64,000 bases of DNA from Prorocentrum cordatum (lineage: Eukaryota; Sar; Dinophyceae; Prorocentrales; Prorocentraceae): positions 17,001-81,000 of the forward strand of contig CAUYUJ010006569.1 of assembly GCA_963575745.1 (NCBI GenBank), read 5' to 3'. Below, piece by piece: positions 20,940 through 31,777 of this stretch (within the stretch, counting starts at the first letter, position 1; the number at the start of each line of letters is the position of its first letter). The translations under genes and the position numbers were made by a program. The notes under the pieces were generated by a model. The model had not been told where the DNA came from. It was given only the letters and a program-made list of their open reading frames with translations, and did not search any database.

Positions 20940-21132
20940 GTTAGCTGCGAGGGAGTCCTTCACGGCGCAGCGTGAGCGCGACTCCTGGATGCCTGAGTGT
21001 CAGGAGCGGTCGGGGGCGCGGCGCTTGAGCAAATTGCTGCGAATTTCAACGCAGGAGCACGATTCTTCACGAAAGTGCAAGCAAGTCTCCAGCGACAGCG
21101 CGACTCCTGAGCGCCGAGATAGCGATCCCTAA
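20940..21132. other. No gene; degenerate sequence related to the 15.4-16.0 kb repeat
   Basis: Blocks such as AGCGCGACTCCTGAG and GCAAGTCTCCAGCG resemble, in reverse orientation, the GACTTCCTC...GATTCACTCA units of 15.4-16.0 kb. The TIR element that follows appears to have inserted into it. Confidence 0.45.
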
Positions 21133-21853
21133 TCCGCCGACCCTGTCGGCGTGTGGGAGAGGCTTTTCCGTCTTCCCCACAACGTCGTCGCCTCTTCTGC
21201 TTTCCGAGGGCTCCCTACACAAGTCCACACAAAAATTGAACAACGTCGTCCTTCGGTCGAAAAGAAGCCCCTTCCTTTGATTCTTTCCCCGCCGGGGGGG
21301 GGGGGTCCCGGGGCAACTCCCGGGGGTGGTCCCCCTCAACTCCTGGGGGGGGGGTTCGCCCCCAACTCCCGGGCGGGGGGTCCCCCCTCAACTCTCGGGG
21401 CCGGGGGGTCCCCCCTCGGATACGCAGCCCTCCGCCTCTCATCCTCCTGCGTCCTGGGGCTCCGTTGGCCCTCCGGGGCCTGGCCGTCTGCGGGCCCTTT
21501 TCAGCCTATCTTAAGGCTCCTTGGAGACCTTTCGCAATTTTTACGCTCTCTTGGCAGCCTCTGGCGGCACTCTTGACAGCCTCTGCGGGCGTTTCTGGAC
21601 CTCGCTTGACGCCGTCTTGGAACCCTCTCGGGCCACTTGAGGGCGCTCTTTGCCTATCTTGGCGCTCTCTGGAGCCGTTCCCGAACCCTGGAGGAGGCCT
21701 CTTGAGCTGTCTTCGGACGACCTTGCAGGCATCTGGCGCCGTCTTCGAGCCATCTGAGGGCATCTTGGACCTTGGACTCCTCTACCTCCATTGTCTTCGT
21801 CGTCGCTGCCTACAGGGTCGGCGGCATTGGCCGCAAGACCTTCGCAACAAAGT
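21133..21853. mobile_element. TIR element, copy A (about 720 bp, non-coding)
   Basis: The left end AATCCGCCGACCCTGTCGGCG (21132-21151, itself containing the hairpin GCCGACCCTGTCGGC) is followed by TGTGGGAGAGGC. The right end is CAGGGTCGGCGGCATTGGCCGCAAGACCTTCGCAA (about 21808-21842). The 11-12 bases CCGCCGACCCTG/CAGGGTCGGCGG form terminal inverted repeats. Copy B at 46.4-47.4 kb shares both ends and internal blocks (ATTGA-CAACGT-GT, GAAGCCCCTTCC, CCCCGCCGGGGG). The interior has CCCGGGGGTC repeats (21280-21425) and CTCTTGG-type repeats. No transposase is present, so it is MITE-like. Confidence 0.72.
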
Positions 21854-22384
21854 GTAAGGAAGTCCCAAGCGAGAGCGCGATTCCTGAGTAAGATGCGAGG
21901 AAACCTCAGGCGGGATCGGGGGTCCTCGTTAAATCATGAAGAAATTTCAAGCGGGAGCCGTCGTTATTGTTGTTATTGTTGTAATCCGGGGGCCAACGAC
22001 CCAGTTTGAGCCCCGTGACTTTCTCGCGTTGATTCAAAAGGGTGTCCAGCGACAGGGGGGTAGTGCAATGGATTTGGTGCAATGGATTTGTGGGGCGTGC
22101 AATACATTTGGGGCGTCAATACATTTCGGGGCGCAAATGGATTGCTGTATATTTGCGCGTGATACATTACTTGCAATACAATCCAATACGGTTCTCAGGC
22201 GCAATACATTTGCAATCCAATTGCCCCAAATATATTGCACCACTCCCTTTCAGCTGAACCCCCTTTTGGGTCACCCAGACTTCCACTGATCAAAAACCAG
22301 GTGCGAGCCCCGGAGGAAACACTTCAATTAAAGAAAACACAATGGTCACCGGAGGGGGGAATCAACAATAATTATCCTATAGTA
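21854..22384. repeat. Repeat-flank sequence and AATACATTTG-type short repeats
   Basis: At 21854-21930 sequence related to the 15.4-16.0 kb repeat resumes in reverse orientation. At about 22065-22230 short units such as GCAATGGATTTG, GCAATACATTTG and GTCAATACATTTC recur. No gene is seen. Confidence 0.6.
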
Positions 22385-22415
22385 CTGAGAGTTCAACAGC
22401 AACAACAACAACAGT

Positions 22416-22452
<37 letters not shown>

Positions 22453-22560
22453 TTAACAGCAATACCATCATTAACAACATTAACAACAGCAACAGCAACA
22501 GCAACAACAACACCACCAACAACAACAATAATAACAGCAGCAGTAACAACGTAACACTGG
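22385..22560. repeat. CAA trinucleotide repeat
   Basis: Long (CAA)n with CAG interruptions, about 170 bases. Confidence 0.95.
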
Positions 22561-22599
22561 CGTGCTGCTTGTTGTAATTGCGTTGGAGGTCTGGGCTGG

Positions 22600-22800
22600 G
22601 GGGGTAGGATCCGTCAACATCGACTCGGCAAATAAGATCGAATCGAAATGTGCATCGTGACGGGCTGCATCGGCACATAATCGAAATCGAATCGGATCGG
22701 CTGCGCGGGGATGCACAACAGCGCCATGCAAGCCTCGGGCCGTATCGGACCGCCCGAACAGCGGAATCGGATCGGATCGGGCTGGGCCAGGGGCGACAGG
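22600..22800. repeat. Degenerate AATCG/ATCGG repeat
   Basis: AATCGAATCGG, AAATCGAATCGGATCGG and GGAATCGGATCGGATCGG recur, similar in style to the stretch at 12360-12560. Confidence 0.6.
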
Positions 22801-23134
22801 GTGAAAGAGGGGGTCTGCAACAGGGGGTCTTCAATGGGGGCTGAATGGCCCATGTATGCTCAATGTATCGTTCATGTATGTGAACGGGTACGATTGGCAT
22901 CCAATGTTGGCGGTCATTGAGGGCCAGTCGTTCGTGCCCGCGCGTTGCCCGCGCGGGCACACGCGCCGTCCATCCATTAACGTTCATGCGTGCGGGGGTT
23001 CTTGCATATTGCGCGTGGGGCAGCGAAGTGGAGTGCAAGTGTGTCTTGATTGTGCGATTGATGATCGTGTATGTTCCCAAACGATGACTTCTCGACCCCC
23101 AAGACAGATTTGGAATGGGGCCCACTTTTCTCCC

Positions 23135-23356
23135 AAAATGTGAATTCACATTTTCCTTTTTCCCAAAATGTGAATTCACATTTTCCTTTTTTCCCAAAAT
23201 GTGAATTCACATTCTGGGCCCTTTCCTAAAGAATCCTACACAAAATTCCAAAATGTGAATTCACATTTTATTTTTTTCCAAAATGTGAATTCACATTTTC
23301 CTTTTTCCCAAAATGTGAATTCACATTTTGCTTTTCCCACAATGTGAATTCACATT
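23135..23356. repeat. 30-bp-period array of seven near-perfect 20-bp palindromes
   Basis: AAAATGTGAATTCACATTTT, a perfect 20-base palindrome, occurs at 23135, 23165, 23196 (last bases changed), 23250, 23280, 23310 and 23340 (first base changed). Spacing is 30, 31, 54, 30, 30 and 30 bases. Spacers are pyrimidine-rich (CCTTTTTCCC type). The symmetry is far better conserved than the spacers, which suggests protein binding, DNA folding or gene conversion and not ordinary drift. Confidence 0.95.
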
Positions 23357-23719
23357 TTGCCCTGGCCTTCAAGATCCCCAACACTGAGGCGTTTTGTTCC
23401 GCATGTCAGATTGGCTGGGCAGATTTTGACACTCATCTGACCGCTTTCGTGTGTTCCAGCCTTTTCTTTTTGCGCCCTCAGCGCACGCTGCCTTCGTCGC
23501 CTTTCCCGAGCCCCCCGCCCCCTTGCTTCCTTTCCTTTCAAGTCTCGCGCATGGGTGCAGGCGGGGGGCTTCCATTAGTTCCCCCGCCGAACACAGCAAT
23601 CGAGGATGCATCGCCCATTCATGGCCCATAAAGACATCATTGCCGGGACCCTGCGGCCGACCCCCACTTTCACCCTCCCATCGAATCGGATCGAGCGGCT
23701 CGAAGCTTACCCTGAGAGG

Positions 23720-24135
23720 TGCGGTCTGGTGAGGCTTCGGGCCGCGCAGAGACGGCCCGCGCCAGGCAGCCCTGGCTGGTCTCAGCAGGCCCCCCCGAGT
23801 GGCCCCAGCTGGCCTCAACGGGGCCCCCGAGCAGCCCCGGGCGGTCTCAACACCCTGGCGCCGACTCCGGCGGCGCCCCTGAGGCGCTCCGCGCCCCAGG
23901 GTTTGGGTGCCAGGACCGCCCCGAACTGCTCGCGGCGACTGGCGAGGCCAACCGAGAACCCTCGGGGGCTGCCTGTGCGCCAGCCAGGGCTGCCTGTGGG
24001 GGGCTGCCCCGGCTGAGGCCTGTTGGGAGGCCTGTTGGGAGGCCTGTTGAGGCTGGGCGGCCGCTGGTGAGGCCTGTTGAGGCCAGCCGGGGCTGCCTGT
24101 GGGGGGCTGTCTGTGCGCAAAGAGCCCTGAGATCC
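23720..24135. repeat. Dispersed repeat G (CAGCTGGCCTCAACAGGCC family), copy 1
   Basis: This copy matches 38715-39080 in order: GGCTTCGGG, CTGGCCTCAAC, GCAGTCTCAACACCCTGGCG or its near variant, GGCGCTCCGCGCCCCA, then TGTTGAGGCCAGCCGGG and a GGCTGTC-GCGCG end. Internal short units (GGCCTGTTGAGGC, CTGGCCTCAACAG) recur in both orientations. Confidence 0.8.
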
Positions 24136-24680
24136 GAAGCGAACCAAAATGCAACACCTTGAAACATCACGCCCAGATCCCTGGGCACCATCTTTGAGCG
24201 GCGTTTTCGGAGCCGGATGGATCTGTGATGGCCTCGGGGCCCGAAAACGAGCAAAAACGCCTGGTGCTCAGGGCCCCATAAACCCTAAACCCGGAGACGC
24301 TAGACCGGGGCATCCAACATACCTCGAAACCAATTTTTCCCGACGGCGGCACGAGTAAACAACTTCACTGCACAAGAGGGCGGCACGAACAAACAACTGC
24401 GCTGCAACATCCCCAGACGAAAAACCAGACAAAGGCAATGACAGCCTGAATCCTGCAGTGCAGCAACAGAAAAATGCACTGGACGACCAAATGCAGCAAC
24501 AAACAAATTCACCGGACGACCAACATCTGACTTTGCAGGCAAGAGTGTCGTGTTCCCGACTTGCCAACGTCCTGGCCTCGGGGGGGCTGAAGTGCAAACA
24601 ACTGGCAACACCCAGATCTCAAGGCGAAGCTTCACGCCCAGACGTGCGAAGTCTTGATTGTTTCCATGCGCGGTCCCCGG
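24136..24680. other. No gene recognised
   Basis: Moderate-GC DNA with two local near-repeats (GGCGGCACGAGTAAACAAC and GGCGGCACGAACAAACAAC, about 24343-24400). AAACCCTAAACCC at about 24276-24288 is a two-unit telomere-like string only. Confidence 0.4.
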
Positions 24681-24765
24681 AAGTTCCGACCCTTTCCCTG
24701 GGGCCGGTTTTGCCTCCTGCAATCGTTTTCTGACGGTCCTGGGGCCCGGCGAGAGCCTCCAGAGC
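24681..24765 (+). repeat. Short dispersed repeat D1, copy 2
   Basis: TTCCGACCCTTTCCCTGGGG, CCGGTTTTGCCTCC, TCGTTTTCTGACGGTCC and GGGGCCCGGCGAGAGCCTCC align with the reverse complement of 33265-33360 almost base for base. Confidence 0.8.
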
Positions 24766-24807
24766 CCAGAAAGGCGCAAAATCTCCGTCCTGTTTTTTTT
24801 TACGACG

Positions 24808-25260
24808 CGATCATGTCTGGATCCTCCTCCTCCTGCTCCTATTCTTCCTCCTCCTCCTCCTCCCCCTCCTCCTCCTCCTCCTCCTCCTCCTCCGCCTCCT
24901 CCTCCTCCTGTTCCTCCTTCTCCTCCACCTCCTCCTCCTCCGCCTCCTCCTCCTGCGACCGACTCGATCATGTCTGGGCCATGGGGATCGCCGGCGCCTC
25001 GGCGCTGGCGCCGCGCGCAAGCAGCGCTCGGCGAGCCCGCGGCGTCAGCGCCACGCACGCGCCCGGGGCGACGGCAAAGGGCAGGAGCTGCCGCAGGAAC
25101 TGCCGCAGGAGCGGCGCACAAGAAGCCTCGTGCCCACCGAGGCGGGGCGGGAGGATCGAGGAAGGGCTCCTTGAGGGGGCAGGAGGAGGAGGAGGAGGAG
25201 GAGGGGGAGGAGGAGGAGGAGGAGGAGGAGGAGGAGGAGGAGGAGGAGGAGGAGGAGCAA
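24808..25260. repeat. CCT tract with flanking 13-bp direct repeat, then GGA tract
   Basis: CGATCATGTCTGG occurs at 24808-24820 and again at 24965-24977, enclosing an imperfect CCT tract. A GGA tract follows at 25186-25257. The CCT and GGA tracts are reverse complements about 230 bases apart and could pair. Confidence 0.75.
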
Positions 25261-25467
25261 TGAACAATGAAACAATGCGCGGGGGGTTCAAACGAGCTAC
25301 TCGACCTCATTCCAATCAACACGGGAAGAACCCTGCGCAACCCGACTTGGAGAGGTGCGCGGGTTAACGGTGTGAAAGACGGGGGGGCCCCAGCTGGCGG
25401 GACCAGCGCCGCCCCTGAACGGCGGCGAACTTTCATGACGCCACGCAGGCGCACTGGGGAGAACCAC

Positions 25468-25981
25468 CTAGGGGACCGACTCGTAGCTGGGTCCTCGGCC
25501 GTTGCTGCTGCCCTTCGGCCTCCGTAGGGCCCGCTTGGGGGCCACCGCGGGTGGAATGAGGGGGCGACTTGGGTTAGCGTACGAATTGAAGCCAGATGCT
25601 CCAAACGGGTCGGGGATGATTCCTCGGGCCGCTAAACTGGCCAAGCGCTCGCTACCCGAGGGAGCCCCACTGCTTAAAGTCAAGCTCGTGCTACTACTCA
25701 TCCTATCTCTACCTCGGCCTCTGCTCCTACTCGTATCCAGTTTTTTCACTCACTTGGTAAGGATGCTTTGTCCGCTGCTCCCGTTGGCTCATTTCTCCTT
25801 GATCAAGTCCAGGAGGCGGGCCGCCTCGCGCTCGACAGGGCCCCATCGGGGCAGGGCCCACCAACTGCACCGCCTGGGCGATCTCGTGGTTGAGGTACAA
25901 TATGAGGATCTCCCGAGTCTGCGAGCCCGCCGCGTCGTAGCTGAAGGCGAACGTTAGGCGGCCCTTCTTGCTGTTGCTGTT

Positions 25982-26020
<39 letters not shown>

Positions 26021-26350
26021 CTGGCTGCTGGCTGCAACGCTATCCGCCTCCACTCTCTTCTTGCCCTTGTATTTCCGATAGCGGAAGTGGAGCACATGCT
26101 TGCCCACCGTCGTCGGCTCCGCCGCCTGGGCGCACTTCGTGAAGAACTCGTGGAACTTCGTTTCGCCCTCGAAGTACTCTGGTTTGCCGCCCAGGAAGGC
26201 AGCCGCGTTGTTGATGAGATAGAGCGAAGCGGCGGCCCACATCTGAACGCGCGGGGGTCCTCGAGCACGAAAGCCTACCTTCTCGCCTGTTCGCTGTCGT
26301 TCTTTCATGCTTCTGGATGTTTCGTCATTCTTGGTGCCCGACTGGATCAT
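25468..26350 (-). pseudogene. C-terminal region of the second retroelement (unidentified domain)
   Basis: The frame 26350-25727 (207 codons) contains a compact stretch (VQMWAAASLYLINN, then KFHEFFTKCAQ, HVLHFRYRKYKGKKR, GRLTFAFSYDAAGSQ). This looks like real protein sequence and is interrupted by a GCT/poly-Ala run (25983-26017). A second frame (25749-25468) continues with LASLAARGIIPDPFGASGF. The polarity and position after the zinc-finger part suggest it is the tail of the same element, but a host exon cannot be excluded. I do not recognise the domain. Confidence 0.45.
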
Positions 26351-27000
26351 GATCTCGGCGATGCCCCCCCCCCCCCGATTCGGCGAGCTCCCGCGCCTGT
26401 CACACCGCGCCCGCGAGTTTCGCGAGCTCGCGCGACGAGAATAGGCGCAGCTTGGCGAGGAAGAGGGCGAGCGCGGTCATGACGTCCTCCCCGCCCTTCT
26501 CGCCCTTTCTGGCGGCCCTCGGCGTGCTTCGCTGGCTGTTCCTCCGAGGCGCGGCCCCCAAACGCGCGCTTCGCGCCCGCCGTCGCCCGCGCCCAGGCCG
26601 CGAGCGCCAGCGCCCCCATCGTCTGTAGGGTGCAGCCGTGCACGGCGCCGACGAGGAAGGACTGGACCAGGCAAGTGGCGACGTAGATGCTGACGTAGTT
26701 CGCCCAACTCAGATGCTTCGTGAACGCACTGGGGGGGCGACAGCGACGAGGGAGGTGCCAAGGGTCTGAGCGCCCTACCTCCTCCAAACCGGCAGTGCCC
26801 CCGTGGCGCGGCAAGCGCCAGATGTCGAGCAGCGCAAGCCTTGTCCCATAATACTTGGCGTGAGAGCATGGCGTAGAGAGCGGAGGTCGCGACGTGAACG
26901 CATGTGTGCCACGGTGACTTCCTGGGTCTCGAAAGCCTCCTCGCACCCCTGGAACTGGCATCGGAACTCCGTCCCCGCCTCATATCCACCCTATGCGGTA
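26351..27000 (-). pseudogene. Zinc-finger-like region of the second retroelement, decayed
   Basis: Minus-strand frames near 26985-26920 read EFRCQFQGCEEAF...H, a C2H2-like finger. Further on, conserved-looking pieces (TKHLSWANYVSIY, CLVQSFLVGAVHG; then MTALALFLAKLRLFSSREL near 26480-26430) lie in different frames. Several stops and shifts make this a relic. It corresponds in position to the zinc-finger part that follows RT in the left-hand element. Confidence 0.5.
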
Positions 27001-28260
27001 ATCACGTGCTCCTCCTCCTCATCCTGCTCCTCCATGACGCCAGGGGCGCAATGGCCGATCCAAAAACAACCTCGCATGCAAGTAAAATCAGCATTCAAGA
27101 AAGCGCGTCGAACATCGGGGCCCAACGAGAGCCCAGGTCGATGGGCGACTTCTCCGAGCAAGTCCTCGTAGTCACGAGTGTGCTCCTGTGCCCGACGGAA
27201 GCCCCCCGCCGCTCTCGAGGCCCGCGGGGAAGCCTTGGGGTCAGGCAACCACCAATCATTGGTGCGGGCCCGTTCTCAAAGCGCACTTTCCCAAAGAGCG
27301 CCGAGAGAAGCTGCGCGTGACTATTCGGGTGAGCCGGCCAGGATTTGCGCCAGTTCAGGCGGCGAATACCGAGTTCGCGACGAAGGTCTCGCACATGCGC
27401 CAATGTTTTAGCACTGCTCTGTTCGCGAGCGCCCGCGTCGCTCCCGTCGCAGTCGCCCAACTGGCGCGCCCTCGCATGCCGGCGCGAACAACATGCGCAA
27501 CAGTGGCGTCGATCGCCCCGCACTGCTGCTTGGTAACCAAAAAAGCCTCGAGACCGCAGAGAGCAGAATTCTGCACCAGAGGCTTTTGTTCCAAAAAAAT
27601 GCGCGTGAACTTCCACGGCGGCGACGCAGACCAGAATCCGCCCAGGGAATAGACAGCCGAGCGCACTGCCTGGCGGCCTCTGGCCACCTCCTGACTAGAG
27701 GCCTGAGACATTGTAATGTAGGGGCCCCAGATGCCTCACCTCCCCCTTAAGAGTGCCCGAGATATAATGTTGCGCCCCCTGCGGGACAAGGGTGCAGCGG
27801 TATTAAACAGGCTGAGGTCGATCTCCTGATCATTCCACTCAGCTCGCACGAGGTTGACCGATAGCTCGGTTTGGCGCAAGGACTCCGTCCACTGCTGCAC
27901 GGGTCGCTGAAACTCAATGGGGAAGGCTGCCACCGTGAACGGGCCCTCCATCACAGCTCCCACCCTCGTTTTGACCGCTGCGCGCCCCATCATCACTAGG
28001 TTGTAACACAATGGCGTCCCGATAGCGCTTTCTGCAGAGCAATCAGTTCTCATCTGAAACATAAGTAGACATAGTAGTATCCATCGGAGTCCAGGAAGTG
28101 CTGCCGAAGGCGTTACTCATGGCCTTTAAGACTGGCTCCGTAGCTCCCACCCTGCTTCTCTCTATCTCCACCCCGCCGCCCGCGACGCAAAGATAGCCCC
28201 TTCCCGACGGCGGCGTTTCTGGCGCCCACAATCCCCAGGGGGAGCTCATTGGGCAAGGAG
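27001..28260 (-). pseudogene. Reverse transcriptase remnant of the second retroelement
   Basis: Near 28130-28060 a frame reads KAMSNAFGST, resembling RT motif A (F-x-D-M-x-N-A-F), but the catalytic Asp is Ala. At 28062-27736 a second frame has RVGAVMEGPFTVAAF, resembling motif B. No FADD-type motif C is legible after it. From 27711 to 27000 frames read SLGGFWSASPPWKFTRIFL, QNSALCGLEAFL and NSHAQLLSALFGKV, then VAHRPGLSLGPDVRRAF. This resembles the region between RT and zinc finger in dinoflagellate LINE-like proteins as I know them. At least three frame changes and the lost Asp indicate a dead copy. Confidence 0.6.
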
Positions 28261-29020
28261 GTCGGAGAAGAACGACTTGCCCACGACAGGCAGGGCGCGA
28301 ACGACTCCCTTACCTTTGGGCCCAGGCTGGGCCGCTTCGCGGATAGCACACCCGCGATTAATACTCCAGCAAAGTGGTGCCAGATCTGCAACGCGCACCT
28401 TCGCTATCGCATCCAGCAGCGCTTCGGAGGAACGAACGGGTTCAGCAGGCCGACGCTGGGCCCCGCGGCCAGCTCGCGAAAACTCCCCGCCTGCATCGCG
28501 GTGGAGCATATGCCACCGGAGCTCCAGCGGGGCCGCGCCGTCTGGAACATCTCTTCGCTTCGAGGCGTCGCCGACATACCTTCGAAGTCGCTCAATATCA
28601 CCGAGGGCCAGCTCCTGATATTTGGGGTCGTATCGGGAGATATCGTACGTCTGCGCAAGATCGGCATCGTCGTGTTGGTTTCGCCATTGTTCGACATCGA
28701 TCGGGATCGCGTTCATGCCCCCCTCCCCTCCAGGCAGCTGCCAAGCATCCAGCCATTCGCATTTGGAAATCGGGGTAGCTCCAAACCGTCGCCCGTCACG
28801 TTTTCCAAGGAACAACGACAGCGAGCGCCCCTCCTGGCCCAGCCCATAGCCTCCGAAAGATTAGGGCGAGCCCACGCTTCACTAGATGATTGGACGAAAG
28901 AGTCGCGTTCTGCGCGCTGATGCCCCTGGCAGGGCAATCGCAATCGCTGAGGTATAGACTTGAGCTCGGCCTCGACGGCCATCGGGTCCTCAGCGTGAGC
29001 CCTGGAGGCTCTGAGCTCCA
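28246..29020 (-). pseudogene. EEP-RT linker region of the second retroelement
   Basis: The frame 28815-28246 includes an acidic segment (DVEQWRNQHDDADLAQTYD, DIERLRRYVGD) and ends with KGVVRALPVVGKSFFSDLL, resembling the stretch entering an RT palm. The adjoining frame 29020-28713 carries LRREILLKRVELRASRAH. It joins the endonuclease to the RT remnant and has no known activity of its own. Confidence 0.5.
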
Positions 29021-29026
29021 CTCTCT

Positions 29027-30115
29027 TCAGAAGAATCTCACGGCGCAGCTTGGCCCAGTGTGGGGGGGGGGGGTAGTCGCGCAGCAAGCTCGTGTCCGCG
29101 CAGAAAAACCCCAACCCCACCTCGACAAGATGCTGTCCGAGAAGCTCGAAAGAGTGACCGGGGGCGTCATGATCGCGAACCCGAGTCCAATCCTCCACCC
29201 TCCCCTCCAGCCCCCCCCCCCTCCGCAAAGTCCGTGCGATGCGTGCCGGGCATGGGGGCTGAGGGAGGAGGTGTTCCACTGAACTCTGGGCACCGTCGAG
29301 CACTCTTGGGGGCCCTTGGGATGCGACAGTTCGAGATAAACTGGAATCTGATCACGCGGGGGGCGGCCAGTCTGAGCTTGCAGTTGGGCGCCCACGCGTC
29401 GTGAAGTGCGACATCTGACATGTCGCGAGCACCAGCCCTGCGGGATAAACAAAAAATCAATCAAGCTCGATGGTCCACCTGGTCCTTCTCCGAAGAAAAC
29501 AGACGCCATCGAGCCTTGCGTATTTGCTGCCATGAGGTGATGCTGCTCCAGTACTTTAGATGCCATCTCACCCGCCCCGTTCCGTCTCCTCTCCCTCGTC
29601 CTCGATTGCCCCACCGTCTCGCTCACGTGCTCCTCCCACTTCCCCTCAATCTCCCGACGTCCCAATCCGTCATTGAGATCAGCAAAAAATGACAGGCAAC
29701 GAACGGGTAGCTGTCCCAGGCAGTCTCACCACCACTGTGTCGTTCTTGAGACCGTCTGAATATACTTAGGGCCCGCTCCCTTGTTGCGAGGCTGAGGGGG
29801 GAAGTACATAATTCCCACGCGCACGTCCACGAGATTGCGACTGACTCTGGCCGCAAGACATCGCATCCAGAGCTTTGGGGGGCTAGAAAAAACTCGTCGC
29901 ACATGAAAACTCCGATAACCACGACCCAAGATAATATATACTCCTGCACTTCGATTCGTATACGATCCTGACTGCACTGGTGCTTCTAAGATGACTCTGC
30001 CCTCCACCCTCCCCTGAAGAACGTGCGCCAACTCCCTGCATACAGTCTGCGTGCTTGCTGGAAGTACGACATCCACGTTCTTGGTGCAGCTGGCAATCTC
30101 CACATCAGACTCCAC
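29027..30115 (-). pseudogene. EEP endonuclease of the second retroelement, in two frames
   Basis: The N-terminal half (30115-29726) contains RNLVDVRVGIMYFPPQP, typical of the middle strand of LINE endonucleases. The C-terminal half (29665-29027 frame and just upstream) has FFADLNDGLG (the Asp-x-Asn catalytic motif), NGAGEMASKVLEQHHLMAAN and SSLIDFLFIPQG (the Asp-Tyr/Phe motif), then DQIPVYLEL near the terminal His motif. The final Asp-His is not legible as such. The two halves are in different frames. Function would be target nicking for LINE retrotransposition. Confidence 0.72.
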
Positions 30116-30253
30116 CCGATCAATCGCAGCTTCGACATGGTCGGCGATCGCCCCATCTGCGAGAAACAGCCGCGCGGCCGAGGGTGCCTGGTTACATCTA
30201 ATTCGTGTGCCTCAGGCCCGAAATCTGGAAAACCTCGAGCTCATAGGCTAGAA

Positions 30254-30315
30254 GGAGGAAGTGGAGGAGGAGGAGGAGGAGTAGGAGGAGGAGGAGGAGT
30301 AGGAGGAGGAGGAGG
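30254..30315. repeat. GGA tract
   Basis: (GGA)n with two TAGGAG interruptions, lying just upstream (transcriptionally) of the second retroelement's visible start. Confidence 0.85.
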
Positions 30316-30599
30316 ACCCGTGGAAACCCAAGAGTCATCAACGATGTTGGAATTAACCCTCCCTCCAAGCTCCCTCTTCATAGGCCCCTACAACGGTTCA
30401 TGAATTTCCATTTGGGGAACTGCCTCGTTGGAAGACAACAGTTTGAAAATGCTGAAGCGTGCCGCAACATGTTCTCGGGAACTCGACGCCACGTATCAAC
30501 CTGACTGCTGCGTCTTGACGACCCAACATATCTGTTGCGCCCGCATAACTCTGAATCCTTCAAAATCGCTATTCATGGTGCCGTTTGCAACATCTAAAA

Positions 30600-31525
30600 A
30601 AGAATGTGCGCGACACTAAAGCGAGAACCGCAATTTGAAAAGGAGCCGCTCTCAATCCGTGAAACTCTTGCAATTCTTGTTGCACGGATGTGCGCGGCGC
30701 TTAGGCGAGAGGCACAGTTTGAACAGGAACCGCCCTCAATGCGTGAAGCTCTTGTTTTTTAGGTAAAAAGAAAAGAACACAACAAAAAAACGAATGCGCG
30801 CGGCGCTAAGGCGAGAACCGCATTTTGAAAACCACCCGCCCTCAATCCGTGAAGCTCTTGCTAATTTGTAAGAACGAGCGTGCGCGGCGCGAAGGCGAGA
30901 GCCACATGTTGAAAACGACCCACCCTCAATCCGTGAAGCTCTTGCATATGTGCAAGACGAGTGTGCGCGGCGCTACAGCGAGACTACAGCGAGAACCACA
31001 GTTTGAAAACCAGCCGCCCTAAATCCATGACGCGTTTGCCATTTCTAAAAAACGAATGTGCGCGGCGCTAAAGGGAGAACCACATTTTGAAAACCACCCG
31101 CCCGCACTCCGTGAAAGTCTTGCAAATGTTTGAAACTAGCGTGCGCGGCGCTAAGGCGAGAGCCACAATGTGAACACGACCCGCCCTCAACCCGTGAAAC
31201 TCTGGCATTTTTCAAGACGAATGTGCGCGGCGCTGCAGCGAGAACCACATTTTGAAAACCACCCGCCCTCAATCCGCGAAGCTCTTGCAATGCTGTGTTG
31301 AACGAATGTGCGCGGCGCTAAAGCGAGAGCCACGTTTTGAAAACGACCCGCCCTCATTCCGTGAAACTCTTGCAATTCTGTAAAAAGCGAATGCGCACGG
31401 CGCTCAATCTGTGAAGCTCTTGCACTAAAAAAGCGAATGTGCGCGGCGCTAAGGCGAGAGCCACAGTTTGAAAGCAATCCGCCCTTCATCTGTGAAGCTG
31501 TTGTCACTGTTTAAGCTTCAGAATC
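30600..31525. repeat. Tandem array of about 80-90-bp units (GCGCGGCGCTAAAGCGAGA family), forward orientation
   Basis: About eleven units share GTGCGCGGCGCTAA-GCGAGA, CCACATTTTGAAAACCACCC, GCCCTCAATCCGTGAAGCTC and TTGCAA. The reverse complement of the same unit forms arrays at 43100-43430 and 47455-47905, so three loci of one family lie in the window. Confidence 0.88.
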
Positions 31526-31619
31526 ATAAGCGGTGAGGAAGTCTCAGGCGACACGCCCGGCCCGCCCTAAAAACTAGCCTCGGGGTGCGACAGGGAGGAA
31601 GCATCTATAAGGCGAAAGA

Positions 31620-31740
31620 GCGGAGGAGGAGGAGGAGGAGGAGGAGGAGACTGAGGGCTGCATCGGCACGACAATCCGGTCAAGAGGCAAGAGGCAACAG
31701 GAGGAGGAGGAGGAGGAGGAGGAGGAGGAGGAGGAGCACG
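31620..31740. repeat. Two GGA tracts
   Basis: (GGA)n at about 31623-31650 and 31699-31737. Confidence 0.9.
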
Positions 31741-31777
31741 CAGACAGGTTCGCGTCGCTGGAAAATGAACCTGAAGA

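Noticed and set aside
23135-23356. CRISPR array
   Set aside because: The repeats are palindromes with 10-base AT/pyrimidine spacers that are similar to each other. The setting is eukaryotic and there are no cas genes.
24276-24288. Telomeric repeat (AAACCCTAAACCC)
   Set aside because: Less than two units; it is an interstitial chance match.
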